Part shown: positions 49,770 through 58,770 of the stretch, one piece after another
How the letters are laid out: the number at the start of each line of letters is the position of its first letter
Position numbering within the stretch: the stretch's first letter is position 1
DNA from: Minwuia sp048007105
GTDB lineage: Bacteria > Pseudomonadota > Alphaproteobacteria > Minwuiales > Minwuiaceae
Direction of reading: 5' to 3'
DNA: 64,000 nucleotides
Assembly: GCF_048007105.1 (NCBI RefSeq)
Contig: NZ_CP180352.1
Coordinates: 1,674,001 to 1,738,000, forward strand
Made by a program: the position numbers and the translations under genes
Notes under the pieces: generated by a model
Databases searched by the model: none
What the model was told of the DNA's origin: nothing
The model's input: only the letters and a program-made list of their open reading frames with translations

Positions 49770-50397
49770 TCAGTCGATGATGCCGTATTCCCGCAGCCGG
49801 CCCGCCTTCAGTTTCAGGGCCCAGTCCGGCGCCAGGTCGCGGAAGGCGCGGTAATCCTGCGCTGCACGCTCGGTGCCGGCCGAGGCTGTGGTACATGTTG
49901 CCCCGGTTGTAGCGGTTGCCCCAGTTGCTCGGGTCCAGCGAGATGGCGTGGTCGAAATCCTTCTCCGCCTCGGTGATGTTGTCCCGTTTCCACCAGACCA
50001 GCGCGCGGATGCCGTAGGTCGGCGCATGATAGGGGTCGATGCGCAGGGCCTCGTTGCAGTTGGGCAGCGCCTCGTCCTGGCGGTCCAGCCGGTCACTCAG
50101 CGTGTAGCAGATCGACGAGAACACGCCCGCCTGACGGAAGCCGCTCTGCACCGCTTGCCGGTAGTCGGCCAGCGCCTCGTCATTGCGCCCCAGCCGGCCC
50201 TTCGCCAGGCCGCGCTCGTAGTAGATCTCGCCGACGCTCAGCCCGTCCGTGTCGCCGGTCCGTATCGCCTCGGTGAGATAGTAAATCGCCGTTTCGAAGT
50301 CGCCATTGCCAAGCGCCGTGCGTGCCGATTGCATGTCATTGGCGCGCGCCACGTCCGCGATCAGGATGAAGCAGAACACTGCCGCCAGAACCCGCAT
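49770..50397 (-). pseudogene. Secreted TPR protein, broken by one extra base near its end
   Basis: A signal peptide (MRVLAAVFCFILIADVARA) and TPR repeats (IYYERGLAKGRLGRNDEAL, IRALVWWKRDNITEAEKDF) run to NMYHSLGR, where the frame fails. Removing one base at 49875 continues as TERAAQDYRAFRDLAPDWALKLKAGRLREYG to a TGA at 49770. The last 34 residues are thus lost or altered as written. It may be a sequencing error. The intact protein would be about 208 residues and periplasmic. Confidence 0.8.
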
Positions 50398-50505
50398 CGC
50401 CTTCGGTCTCTCCTGCCCGGACCGTGCCGCCTGATCGGCGGGTCACACCAATCATAGCGGAGTTCGCGTTCTCGCGGCAGCAGGCATTGCGGGAGGGGAT
50501 GAGGC

Positions 50506-50579
50506 TGGAGCGGGTAGCGGGAATCGAACCCGCGCGTTCAGCTTGGGAAGCTGACAGGCTACCATTACATCATACCCGC
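50506..50579 (-). tRNA. tRNA-Gly (anticodon CCC)
   Basis: Read on the minus strand, GCGGGTA at the 5' end pairs with TACCCGC at the 3' end, followed by discriminator T and encoded CCA. The anticodon arm is TCAGC-TTCCCAA-GCTGA, giving CCC, and the T arm has the GGTTCGAATCC core. All four arms close. It decodes GGG glycine codons. Confidence 0.95.
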
Positions 50580-50669
50580 GCTGGCTTCAGTCTTATGCCC
50601 GGACGCCCCGGCTGACAAGCGTTTCAGGCGACGGCCGAGCGCCGGACGACCGCCCTTTACTACACCGTC

Positions 50670-50763
50670 ACCCCGGCCCCCGAGCCGGGGTCCGGAAAGG
50701 CGGTCGATCCGGCCAGACCTTGCAGCTGAAACGCCACCCCGGATCCCGGGTCAGGCCCGGGAT
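50670..50763. repeat. Two-hairpin intergenic element, copy 6
   Basis: The left hairpin at 50670-50691 has ACCCCGGC and GCCGGGGT around 6 nt. The right hairpin at 50743-50763 is ATCCCGGG-TCAGG-CCCGGGAT, perfect 8-5-8. The starts are 73 bp apart. It lies between tRNA-Gly and the DMT transporter gene. Confidence 0.75.
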
Positions 50764-50802
50764 GGCGCCGGTGTGGTGGAGCCCGTGCGTTCCCGAGTCC
50801 CC

Positions 50803-51684
50803 TCAGTGCCTCTCCGCCCGCAGAAGCGAGAGCACGCCGGCGACGATCATGGCGGCGCCGGCGACGGCGATCCAGGCGGGGGCGTCGCCGAATACGACGA
50901 AGTCGTAGAGCGTCGCGAAGATCAGCGTCGAATAGAAGGCGGGGATGACGTAGCTGGCCTCGCCGCGGCGCATCGCGTTGACGAAGCAGACCTGCGCGCA
51001 GAGCATCGTCAGGCCGAGCACCGCCAGCATCCCCCACTGCGACGGCGTCGGCCACGACCAGACGAACATTGCCGCCGTGCAGGCCACGGTCGCGCCGATG
51101 CCGTTGTTGATCAGCAGGATCCGCGCGACAGGCTCGCGGTCGCTGAGGCGCTTGATCAGGATCGCTTCCAGACCCATGGCGAGCGCCGCACCAAGCGCGA
51201 TCAGCGCCGCGGGCCGGAAGGACTCGGTGCCGGGCCGGATCAGGACCAGCGCGCCGATCAGGGCGAGGGCGACGGCGCCCCAGCGGCGGACGCCCACACG
51301 CTCCTGCAACAGTACGACCGCCAGCAGCATGGTGACGACCGGGCTCAGGAAGCTGATGGCGGTGGCGTCGGCGAGCGGCATCCGCGCGGCGGCGGCGAAC
51401 ATGCAGCTGACCCCGACCCAGCCCGAAAGCGAGCGCCCGACATGCAGCGCCCAGTTGTCGCTCTTCAGTCCGGGCTTCAGAACCAGGCTGGCGGTGGAGA
51501 TGGCGAGGAAGGCGAAGAAGAAGCGTCCGGCGCTGACCTGCAGCGGGTGCAGGCCGGCCTCGCCGGCGGCCGCGCCCAGCCCCAGCGCCTTGGCCAGCAG
51601 CGTGGTCACGGCGATCAGCGCGCTGGAGGCGAGCATCAGGAAGATGGCGGTGCGCGGCCGGGTGTCGAGGGCGGGAACGGTCAT
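50803..51684 (-). CDS. DMT-superfamily (EamA) transporter
   Basis: 293 residues, about ten membrane helices in two EamA halves (first near AIFLMLASSALIAVTTLLAKALG, second from ILLINNGIGATVACTAAMFVWSW). WVGVSCMFAAAARMPLADATAISFLSPV is a typical motif of this family. It exports or imports a small metabolite; the substrate is unknown. Divergent from the radical SAM gene, with about 160 bp between them. Confidence 0.9.
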   Translation of the reverse strand: MTVPALDTRPRTAIFLMLASSALIAVTTLLAKALGLGAAAGEAGLHPLQVSAGRFFFAFLAISTASLVLKPGLKSDNWALHVGRSLSGWVGVSCMFAAAARMPLADATAISFLSPVVTMLLAVVLLQERVGVRRWGAVALALIGALVLIRPGTESFRPAALIALGAALAMGLEAILIKRLSDREPVARILLINNGIGATVACTAAMFVWSWPTPSQWGMLAVLGLTMLCAQVCFVNAMRRGEASYVIPAFYSTLIFATLYDFVVFGDAPAWIAVAGAAMIVAGVLSLLRAERH

Positions 51685-51845
51685 CCGCGCCTCATATCCG
51701 AGCTATCACGGCGGCGATAGCGTTGTTTCACCCCTGCGTGAGACAAGAGCGGCGTTCGTTGACAGCCCGCAGACCCCCGCCCAACTTGCCGCCTGTAACA
51801 TTTCTTGCCGAAGCGGCCGATTCGCTCCGGACCGGAAGGAGGCCC

Positions 51846-52805
51846 ATGCCCGACGCAACGACCAGGACGGAACGGACAGGCCTCGACCCCGCCAAGTTCC
51901 GGGACCCCGATGTGACCGCCGACGGCTCGCAGCGCGCCGCGGTCGAGCTGACCGCGCTCAGGACGCTCTGGTTCAACACCGGCACGCTCTGCAACCTCGC
52001 CTGCGTGAACTGCTATATCGAGAGCAGCCCGACCAATGACGCACTGATCTATCTGAGTGCCGCCGAGGCCGACCGGTTTCTCGACGAACTGGATGCGGAT
52101 TTCGACGCCCACGAGATCGGCTTCACGGGCGGGGAGCCGTTCATGAACCCGGAATTCATGACGATGCTCGGCTCGGCTCTGGACCGCGGCTATCAGGTTC
52201 TGGTGCTGACCAACGCCATGCGGCCGATGATGAAATGCGCCGACGAGCTGCTGGCGCTGAAGGCGGCGCATGGCGAGCGGCTGCGCATCCGGGTCTCGAT
52301 CGATCACTATTCCCCGCGGCTGCACGATCTGGAGCGGGGCGAGCGCGCCTTCCGCCGCATGCTGCCGGGCCTGGACTGGCTGGCGGCCAACGGCTTCCAC
52401 CTGTCGGTGGCCGGCAGGACCTTCTGGTCGGAAACCGAGGCCCGGCTCCGGGACGGCTTCCGGCGCATGCTGACGGGGCGGGACATCGCCCTGGACACCG
52501 CCGATCCGGAGCGGCTGGTCCTGTTTCCCGAGATGGACATGGGCGCCGACGTGCCCGAGATCACCACCGCCTGCTGGGGCATCCTGGATGTCTCGCCGGA
52601 AGCGATGATGTGCGCGACCAGCCGCATGGTGGTGCACCGCAAGGGCGAGGCGCGGGCCGTCGTCGCGCCCTGCACGCTGCTGCCCTATGACGAACGGCTG
52701 CAGATGGGCGAGACCCTGGCCGAGGCCAGTGGGGCGGTGAAGCTGAACCATCCCCATTGCGCCAAGTTCTGCGTGCTGGGCGGCGGCTCGTGCAGCAAGG
52801 CGTGA
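51846..52805 (+). CDS. Radical SAM protein with SPASM-like extra cysteines
   Basis: 319 residues from ATG 51846. The [4Fe-4S] motif CNLACVNC has Cys49, Cys53 and Cys56; the SAM-binding TGGEPFM is at 94-100. A further set of cysteines, Cys243, Cys256, Cys276, Cys305, Cys309 and Cys316 (ending NHPHCAKFCVLGGGSC), could hold auxiliary clusters as in SPASM/twitch enzymes that modify peptides. No precursor peptide gene is seen beside it. The next gene overlaps its stop (GTGA), so the two products probably act together. Confidence 0.88.
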   Translation: MPDATTRTERTGLDPAKFRDPDVTADGSQRAAVELTALRTLWFNTGTLCNLACVNCYIESSPTNDALIYLSAAEADRFLDELDADFDAHEIGFTGGEPFMNPEFMTMLGSALDRGYQVLVLTNAMRPMMKCADELLALKAAHGERLRIRVSIDHYSPRLHDLERGERAFRRMLPGLDWLAANGFHLSVAGRTFWSETEARLRDGFRRMLTGRDIALDTADPERLVLFPEMDMGADVPEITTACWGILDVSPEAMMCATSRMVVHRKGEARAVVAPCTLLPYDERLQMGETLAEASGAVKLNHPHCAKFCVLGGGSCSKA

Positions 52806-53662
52806 ACGGCGTGCTCGACCTGGGCGCGGTCGACGAGCCCGTGCTGGTCTATGGCGGCACCTACAGCAATCTGCAGGCAACACAGGCGCTTCTGGACGCT
52901 GCCGACCGGCTCGGCATTCCGCCCGTACGGCGCATCCACACCGGCGATATCGTGGCCTATTGCGCTGACGCCGCGGCGGTGTCGGATCTGGTGATGGCGC
53001 AGGGCGGCCATGTCGTCCTGGGCAATTGCGAGGAGAGCTTCGGGGCCGAAGCCGAGGGCTGCGGGTGCGGCTTCGAGGAAGGCAGCGCCTGCGATCTCGC
53101 CTCGCGCGACTGGGTGGCCCATGCCAATGCCGGGCTGACGCCGGCTCACCGCGCCTTCATGGCGGCCTGCCCGGCCGAGATCCGCTTCCGCATGGCCGGT
53201 CGTTCCTTCACCGCGATCCATGGCGGCTTCAGCGCCGTCAACCGGTTCGTCTTCGAGACCGACACGGAAGCCGTCGCCGCCGAACTTGCACGCACGGAGG
53301 CCGATGTCGTGCTGGCGGGCCACAGCGGCGTCCCCTTCGCACACGCAGCTGGCGGCCGGTGGTGGATCAATGCCGGTGTGGTGGGCATGCCCTTCAATGA
53401 CGGGCGAACCGATACCGCCTTCGTCGTGCTGAGCCCGTCGGAGAAGGGGGTTGAGGTCCGGTTCCACCGGCTTGACTACGACCACGCCGCAGCGGCTGCC
53501 GCAATGTCCGCCGCCGGGTTGCCCGACGGTTACCGGCTCGCGCTCGGCAGCGGGTTCTGGCCGAACATGGATGTGATGCCGTCCGCAATGCAGGCGCGCC
53601 GCGGTGCGGCGCTGGCGCTGGAGACCTTCACGATACCGGCGGGAATGCGCCACGCCGCCTGA
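52802..53662 (+). CDS. Metallophosphoesterase-like protein with degenerate metal sites and a Cys cluster
   Basis: 286 residues from GTG 52802. It has the fold order of calcineurin-type phosphoesterases, but the first motif reads LVYGGTYSNLQA, where Asp-x-His is replaced by Gly-x-Tyr. GD (48-49), GNCEE (74-78, Cys for His), HGG (140-142) and GHSG (173-176, lacking the last His) follow. A Cys-rich insert, CGCGFEEGSACD (87-98), is distinctive. I recall a conserved but uncharacterised subfamily with this signature. It overlaps the radical SAM gene, suggesting a joint role in making or sensing an unusual compound. Confidence 0.82.
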   Translation: MNGVLDLGAVDEPVLVYGGTYSNLQATQALLDAADRLGIPPVRRIHTGDIVAYCADAAAVSDLVMAQGGHVVLGNCEESFGAEAEGCGCGFEEGSACDLASRDWVAHANAGLTPAHRAFMAACPAEIRFRMAGRSFTAIHGGFSAVNRFVFETDTEAVAAELARTEADVVLAGHSGVPFAHAAGGRWWINAGVVGMPFNDGRTDTAFVVLSPSEKGVEVRFHRLDYDHAAAAAAMSAAGLPDGYRLALGSGFWPNMDVMPSAMQARRGAALALETFTIPAGMRHAA

Positions 53663-53677
53663 GCGCCAGGCGGGGCT

Positions 53678-54370
53678 TCAGGCCGCGGGCGCCTCGAAGG
53701 CGTAGCCGGCCGAGCGCACGGTGCGGATGATATCGGGTGCGTTGCCCACGTTCATGGCCTTGCGCAGCCGGCGGATGTGCACGTCGACAGTGCGTTCCTC
53801 GACTTCCGAATCCCGGCCCCAGACCGCATCCAGCAACTGCGTGCGGGACTGCACGCGGCCGGCGTGCTCCATGAAATGCTGCAGCAGGCGGAACTCGGTC
53901 GGCCCGAGATGTATGGACGTGCCGTTGCGGGTGACCTTGTGGGTGTCGAGGTCAAGCTCGACGACGCCGCGCACGATGCGCTGCTCGGCAAGGATCGGCC
54001 GCGTCCGCCGCAGAACGGCGCGCACCCGCGCCATCAGCTCGTTGGTGGAGAAGGGCTTCGGCACATAGTCGTCCGCCCCGGCGTCCAGGCCGCGGATCCG
54101 GTCGTCCTCGGCGCCGCGGGCGGTGAGCATCACCACCGGCAGGTTTCGCAGCTCGCTCTTGCGGCGGATCTGGCGGCAGATCTCGATGCCGGACAGGTTG
54201 GGCAGCATCCAGTCGAGCAGCAGAAGATCCGGAAGCTCCTCGTCCAGCCGGCCCATGACCTCGCCACCGTCGAGCACGTGATCGACCCGGAAGCCCTCGG
54301 CGCGGAGATTGTAGGACAGGAGCTCGACGAGGCTTTCCTCGTCCTCGGCGATCAGCACGAAAGGCTTCAT
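53678..54370 (-). CDS. phoB: Phosphate regulon response regulator PhoB
   Basis: 230 residues. Receiver domain with AEDEESL and phospho-acceptor Asp53 in LLLDWMLPNLSG, Lys in DYVPKPFS, then a winged-helix DNA-binding domain (LGPTEFRLLQHFMEH, DVHIRRLRKAMN, TVRSAGYAFE). It activates Pho-box promoters when phosphate is low. It is the last gene of the pst-phoU-phoB set and overlaps phoU by one base. The kinase is PhoR, encoded 5.6 kb upstream. Confidence 0.96.
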   Translation of the reverse strand: MKPFVLIAEDEESLVELLSYNLRAEGFRVDHVLDGGEVMGRLDEELPDLLLLDWMLPNLSGIEICRQIRRKSELRNLPVVMLTARGAEDDRIRGLDAGADDYVPKPFSTNELMARVRAVLRRTRPILAEQRIVRGVVELDLDTHKVTRNGTSIHLGPTEFRLLQHFMEHAGRVQSRTQLLDAVWGRDSEVEERTVDVHIRRLRKAMNVGNAPDIIRTVRSAGYAFEAPAA

Positions 54371-55116
54371 CAGAGGACCTCGTTCTCCACGGTCTCGCCC
54401 TCCGCGTCGGTGACGCTGGTATTGTCCTTCTTCGGACGGTCTTCCTCGATCTGGTCGCCGGTCGAGGTGAAATAGATGCGCTCGGCGATGTTGGTCACCA
54501 GGTCGCCCATCCGCTCCAGGTTCTTCGCCACGAACAGCAGATGCGTCGCCGCCGTGATGTTGCGGGGATCTTCCATCATATAGGTGAGCAGCTCGCGGAA
54601 CAGCGAGTTGTAGAGCTCGTCGACTTCCTGATCGGCTTCCCAGACCTGATGGGCCTTGTGCGGATCGACGTCGCTGTAGGCGGTCAGCACGTCGTTCAGC
54701 ATGGTCTGGACCAGGTCGGCCATCCGCGGCACGGCCCGGATCGAGCTGATCGGCGGCGACTGGTTGATCACCAGCGTCCGCTTCGAGATGTTCTTGGCGT
54801 AGTCGCCGGCGCGTTCCAGATCGCCCGCGATCTTGATCGCCGAGACGATGGTGCGCAGGTCGCCGGCCATCGGCTGCCGCAGCGCCAGCAGGCGGACGGC
54901 CATCTCGTTGATGCTCTCTTCCAGGTCGTCGATGCGCGAATCCATCCGGATCACGGACTCCGCGGCCTCGCTGTCGCGCCGGGAAATGGCGCGCATCGCC
55001 TCCTGAATCTGGACCTCGACCAGCCCGCCGAGCTCCAGAATGGTGTTGTTGAGCTTGCCGAGCTCTTCCTCATACGCGGTGACCGTATGCGGCTTGGCGT
55101 TGACTTCGCTTGCCAT
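54370..55116 (-). CDS. phoU: Phosphate signalling protein PhoU
   Basis: 248 residues, all-helical, with two repeats of the PhoU three-helix unit. The motifs ESVIRMDSRIDDLEE, ISAIKIAGDLERAGDYAKNI and LFVAKNLERMGDLVTNIAERIYF carry the metal-binding Asp/Glu residues. It restrains the Pst transporter and PhoR when phosphate is plentiful. About 26 bp separate it from pstB. Confidence 0.95.
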   Translation of the reverse strand: MASEVNAKPHTVTAYEEELGKLNNTILELGGLVEVQIQEAMRAISRRDSEAAESVIRMDSRIDDLEESINEMAVRLLALRQPMAGDLRTIVSAIKIAGDLERAGDYAKNISKRTLVINQSPPISSIRAVPRMADLVQTMLNDVLTAYSDVDPHKAHQVWEADQEVDELYNSLFRELLTYMMEDPRNITAATHLLFVAKNLERMGDLVTNIAERIYFTSTGDQIEEDRPKKDNTSVTDAEGETVENEVL

Positions 55117-55142
55117 TGCGATGGCCTCCAGAATGCTGGGGG

Positions 55143-55964
55143 TCAGCCGAAGCGACCCGTGATGTAGTCCTCGGTCCGCTTGTCCTTCGGCGCCGTGAAG
55201 ATCTGGTCCGTAGCGCCGACCTCGACCAGGTTGCCGAGGTGGAAGAAGGCGGTCCGCTGGGAGACGCGCGCGGCCTGCTGCATCGAATGGGTGACGATGA
55301 CGATCGTGTAGTTCTCGCGCAGGTCGTCGATCAGTTCCTCGATGCGGGCGGTGGCGATCGGGTCGAGGGCCGAGCAGGGCTCGTCCATCAGGATCACTTC
55401 CGGCCGGACGGCAATGGCGCGGGCGATGCAGAGACGCTGCTGCTGGCCGCCCGAGAGACCGGTGCCGGGCTCGTTCAGACGGTCGGAGACCTCCGACCAG
55501 AGACCGGCGCGCTTCAGCGAGTCCTCGACCAGGCTCTCGAGTTCCGACCTGTTGCGTGTCATCCCGTGGATGCGGGGGCCATAGGCGACATTGTCGAAGA
55601 TCGATTTCGGGAACGGGTTCGGCTTCTGGAACACCATGCCGATACGGGCGCGCAACTGCACCACGTCGATCTCACGACCGTAGATGTCGGTGCCGTCGAG
55701 CTCGATTCTGCCCTCGACCCGGCAGCCCTCGATGACATCGTTCATCCGGTTGATGCAGCGCAGGAAGGTGGACTTGCCGCAACCGGACGGGCCGATCAGC
55801 GCGGTCACCTCGTTCTCGTTGATGTCGAGATCCACTTCGAACAGCGCCTGCTTCTCGCCGTAGAAGACATTCACGTCGCTGGCCGAAAGGGCGACCCGGG
55901 CGCTGCCGGACGATGCCGGAGCGGTGTGCGGGCTCTCATCGGTCATGGGTGCTGCCTCGTTCAT
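55143..55964 (-). CDS. pstB: Phosphate ABC transporter ATPase PstB
   Basis: 273 residues. Walker A GPSGCGKST (58-66), Q-loop in GMVFQKPNPFPKSI, signature LSGGQQQRLCIARA, Walker B VILMDEPCSALD and switch His in VTHSMQQAARV are all present. The N-terminal 25 residues are an extra polar stretch. It powers high-affinity phosphate uptake with PstSCA. Confidence 0.97.
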   Translation of the reverse strand: MNEAAPMTDESPHTAPASSGSARVALSASDVNVFYGEKQALFEVDLDINENEVTALIGPSGCGKSTFLRCINRMNDVIEGCRVEGRIELDGTDIYGREIDVVQLRARIGMVFQKPNPFPKSIFDNVAYGPRIHGMTRNRSELESLVEDSLKRAGLWSEVSDRLNEPGTGLSGGQQQRLCIARAIAVRPEVILMDEPCSALDPIATARIEELIDDLRENYTIVIVTHSMQQAARVSQRTAFFHLGNLVEVGATDQIFTAPKDKRTEDYITGRFG

Positions 55965-55979
55965 CTCGGTACCCCTCGG

Positions 55980-57275
55980 TTACCATTTGCGTTGGAAGCG
56001 CTGACGCAGGACCACCGCGATCAGGTTCATGATGATCAGGAAACCGATCAGCACCACGATGGCGGCCGACGTCCTGGCGACGAAGCCGCGTTCGGGGCTG
56101 TCGGCCCAGATGAAGATCTGGGTCGGAAGCGCCGTCGCCGGGTCCAGCATGCCGCCCGGGTCGGAGGTGATGAAGGCGTTCATGCCGATCAGCAGCAGCG
56201 GCGCGGTCTCGCCGAGCGCCTGCGCCAGACCGATGATCGTGCCGGTCAGGGCGCCCGGCATGGCCAGCGGAATGACATGGTGCATGACGACCTGATGGCG
56301 CGAGGCGCCGACGCCGAAGGCGGCTTCGCGGATCGAGGGCGGCACCGCCTTCAGCGCTGACCGGGTGGCGATGATGATGGTCGGCAGCGTCATCAGCGAG
56401 AGCACCATGCCGCCGACCAGCGGCGCGGATCGCGGCAGGCCGAAGAACTGCAGGAACACCGCGAGGCCGAGCAGGCCGAAGACCACCGAGGGCACCGCGG
56501 CGAGGTTGTTGATGTTCACCTCGATCAGGTCGGTGAACCTGTTCTTCGGCGCGAACTCCTCGAGGTAGACCGCCGAGGCGATGCCGACCGGGAAGGAGAT
56601 CAGGAAGCAGACCATCAGAGCGTAGAACGAACCGACGATGGCGCCGGAGAGGCCGGCGAGTTCCGGGAAGCGGCTGTCGGCCTGGGTGATCAGGCGCCAG
56701 TTGAACGGGGTCGAGAGGCGGTCGTCGGCGTCGAGAATGTCGTACCACTCGATGACCTGGTTCGACACGATGCGCTGGTCCTCGGGCACGTCCCGGGTCA
56801 CCACGCCCTTGTTGAACTGGTCGATGGGGTCGGACGCCGGCAGCGACACCTCGAAGGTCTGCCCGATCAGGTCGGGATCCGAGATGATCATGTCGCGCAG
56901 CACATAGGGTGCGCCGGAACTCAGGATGCCGGCGGCCGCGCGGCGGTCGCGCGGATTCGGGATCTCGGGCAGGGTGGCGAGGAAGCCGTCCTGGGCGATG
57001 CTGCGCCAGTTGCTGCGGTACAGGTCGTCCTGGTTGACCTTCGACGGATCGACAAAGACCTCGAACCGGATATGCGTCTGGACGAAGGCCGGCGAGCCGG
57101 ACCAGACGAGCGACCCGACCAGGATGCCGAGAAGCGTCACGGCGAAGCCGATCGCCGACAGCCCGTAGATCTGCATCCGGCGGTTGGCGGCGTGACGCCG
57201 CTTCACCCGGCGGCGTTCCTCGTCGGCTGTGCTCGTCACGTCGCGTGCTTTCGCTTCCAAGGTCTGATTACTCAT
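55980..57275 (-). CDS. pstA: Phosphate ABC transporter permease PstA
   Basis: 431 residues, longer than the enterobacterial protein because of an N-terminal helix plus a periplasmic domain of about 150 residues, as is common in alphaproteobacteria. The permease core has MTLPTIIIATRSALKAVPPSIREAAFGVGASRHQVVMHHV, the ATPase-coupling loop. It overlaps pstC by 8 bp. Confidence 0.94.
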   Translation of the reverse strand: MSNQTLEAKARDVTSTADEERRRVKRRHAANRRMQIYGLSAIGFAVTLLGILVGSLVWSGSPAFVQTHIRFEVFVDPSKVNQDDLYRSNWRSIAQDGFLATLPEIPNPRDRRAAAGILSSGAPYVLRDMIISDPDLIGQTFEVSLPASDPIDQFNKGVVTRDVPEDQRIVSNQVIEWYDILDADDRLSTPFNWRLITQADSRFPELAGLSGAIVGSFYALMVCFLISFPVGIASAVYLEEFAPKNRFTDLIEVNINNLAAVPSVVFGLLGLAVFLQFFGLPRSAPLVGGMVLSLMTLPTIIIATRSALKAVPPSIREAAFGVGASRHQVVMHHVIPLAMPGALTGTIIGLAQALGETAPLLLIGMNAFITSDPGGMLDPATALPTQIFIWADSPERGFVARTSAAIVVLIGFLIIMNLIAVVLRQRFQRKW

Positions 57276-58647
57276 ATTTCTCTCGGTATTTCCGGACGAT
57301 CCTGAGCGCGATCACATTCAGGATCAGGGTGGCCACGAAGAGCACCAGGCCCAGCGCGAATGCGGCGAGGGTCTTGGGACTGTCGAACTCGGTGTCGCCG
57401 ATCAGCAGCGTCACGATCTGCACGGTCACGGTCGTCACGGCCTCGAACGGATTGACCGTCATCTTGGCGATCAGGCCGGCGGCCATGACCACGATCATGG
57501 TTTCGCCGATGGCCCGGCTCACCGCGAGCAGGAAGCCGCCGACGATGCCGGGCAGCGCCGCCGGGATGAGCACGGAGACGATGGTCTCCGCCTGTGTCGC
57601 GCCGAGGCCGTAGGAGCCTTCGCGGAGCGCCCGCGGGACGGCCGCGAAGGCGTCGTCCGACAGCGACGAGATGAAGGGGATGATCATGATGCCCATGACG
57701 GCACCGGCCACCAGGGCGCTGTTCGGTGCGATATCGAGCCCCAGCGTGGTGCCGAGGTCCCGGAGCGCCGGAGCGACCGTCAGCACGGCGAAGAAGCCGT
57801 AGACCACCGTCGGGATGCCCGCGAGGATCTCGAGGATCGGCTTCACGGCCCCGCGGAAGCGCGGACTGGCGTATTCGGCCAGGTAGATCGCGCTCAGCAG
57901 GCCGACCGGGCCGGCCACCATCATGGCGATGAAGGCGATCAGGATGGTGCCCAGGAAAACCGGGATGGCGCCGAACGCGCCCGTCGCGGCGACCTGGTCC
58001 TCCCGGATCGGGATCTGCGGCTCCCAGTTCAGACCGAAGAGGAACTCGTAGAAGGGCACCCGTGCGAAGAAGCGGAAGCTCTCGAACAGCAGCGAGAAGA
58101 TGATGCCGAGCGTGGTCAGGATGGCGATCACCGAGCAGACAATCATCAGCCAGGAGAGGATCTTCTCGACGCCCTGGCGGGCGCGGAAATGCGTGGCGAT
58201 CTGCGACCGGGTCACCACAAGGGCCAGGATGGTGCAGACGATGGCGAGCGCGACCATCGCCATGTCGGCGATGTCGTGCCAGCCCTTGAACCGCTCCGCC
58301 GCCGCGAGAATTTCAGGGCTCGGTTCACCGAAAATGCGCCCGTCAGCGACCGACTTGACCTCGCTGACGATGAGATCGATCTCGCCCTGGCCCTTGCCGG
58401 CCATGAAGTCGTCGGGCATCGAAGCCAGCAGCAGCTGGTCGATCACAGGGCCCTGCGCCGCGAGCCAGATGATCACGAGGAGAAAGGCCGGAATGCCGAC
58501 CCAGAGCGCGACGTAGGCACCGTAGTAGGACGGCAGGGAGTGGAGGCTCAGTCCGCCGTCGGGGCTGACAGCGATGGCGCGGGAGCGCCCGAGAAAATAA
58601 CCAACTACCGCGATGATGACGATCAGACCGAAGGCATAGTCAAACAT
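57268..58647 (-). CDS. pstC: Phosphate ABC transporter permease PstC
   Basis: 459 residues with an N-terminal extension carrying three helices before the permease core. The coupling loop reads SSLSDDAFAAVPRALREGSYGLGATQAETIVSVLIP, and ILAGIPTVVYGFFAVL is conserved in PstC. Forms the channel with PstA. It is separated from pstS by 123 bp that contain a strong hairpin. Confidence 0.94.
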   Translation of the reverse strand: MFDYAFGLIVIIAVVGYFLGRSRAIAVSPDGGLSLHSLPSYYGAYVALWVGIPAFLLVIIWLAAQGPVIDQLLLASMPDDFMAGKGQGEIDLIVSEVKSVADGRIFGEPSPEILAAAERFKGWHDIADMAMVALAIVCTILALVVTRSQIATHFRARQGVEKILSWLMIVCSVIAILTTLGIIFSLLFESFRFFARVPFYEFLFGLNWEPQIPIREDQVAATGAFGAIPVFLGTILIAFIAMMVAGPVGLLSAIYLAEYASPRFRGAVKPILEILAGIPTVVYGFFAVLTVAPALRDLGTTLGLDIAPNSALVAGAVMGIMIIPFISSLSDDAFAAVPRALREGSYGLGATQAETIVSVLIPAALPGIVGGFLLAVSRAIGETMIVVMAAGLIAKMTVNPFEAVTTVTVQIVTLLIGDTEFDSPKTLAAFALGLVLFVATLILNVIALRIVRKYREKYE

Positions 58648-58728
58648 GGCGACAATCTTTCAAACGAATTCCGGCTCTGGCGACGTCCGGTTCTAACGAA
58701 TTGAGGCCGGCAATGTGAAGGCCGCGCG

Positions 58729-58754
58729 AGGAAGGGGGCCGGAGCCCCCTTCCT
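58729..58754. other. Stable hairpin between pstS and pstC
   Basis: AGGAAGGGGGC-CGGA-GCCCCCTTCCT is a perfect 11-4-11 hairpin about 17 bp downstream of the pstS stop. No T-tract follows on the coding strand, so it more likely stabilises the pstS message or attenuates than fully terminates. It fits the need for more PstS than PstCAB. Confidence 0.6.
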
Positions 58755-58770
58755 GCAACGGTCGAACGGG

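Noticed and set aside
58729..58754. Intrinsic terminator after pstS
   Set aside because: The stem is excellent but there is no T-run on the coding strand, so it was recorded as a hairpin and not as a terminator.
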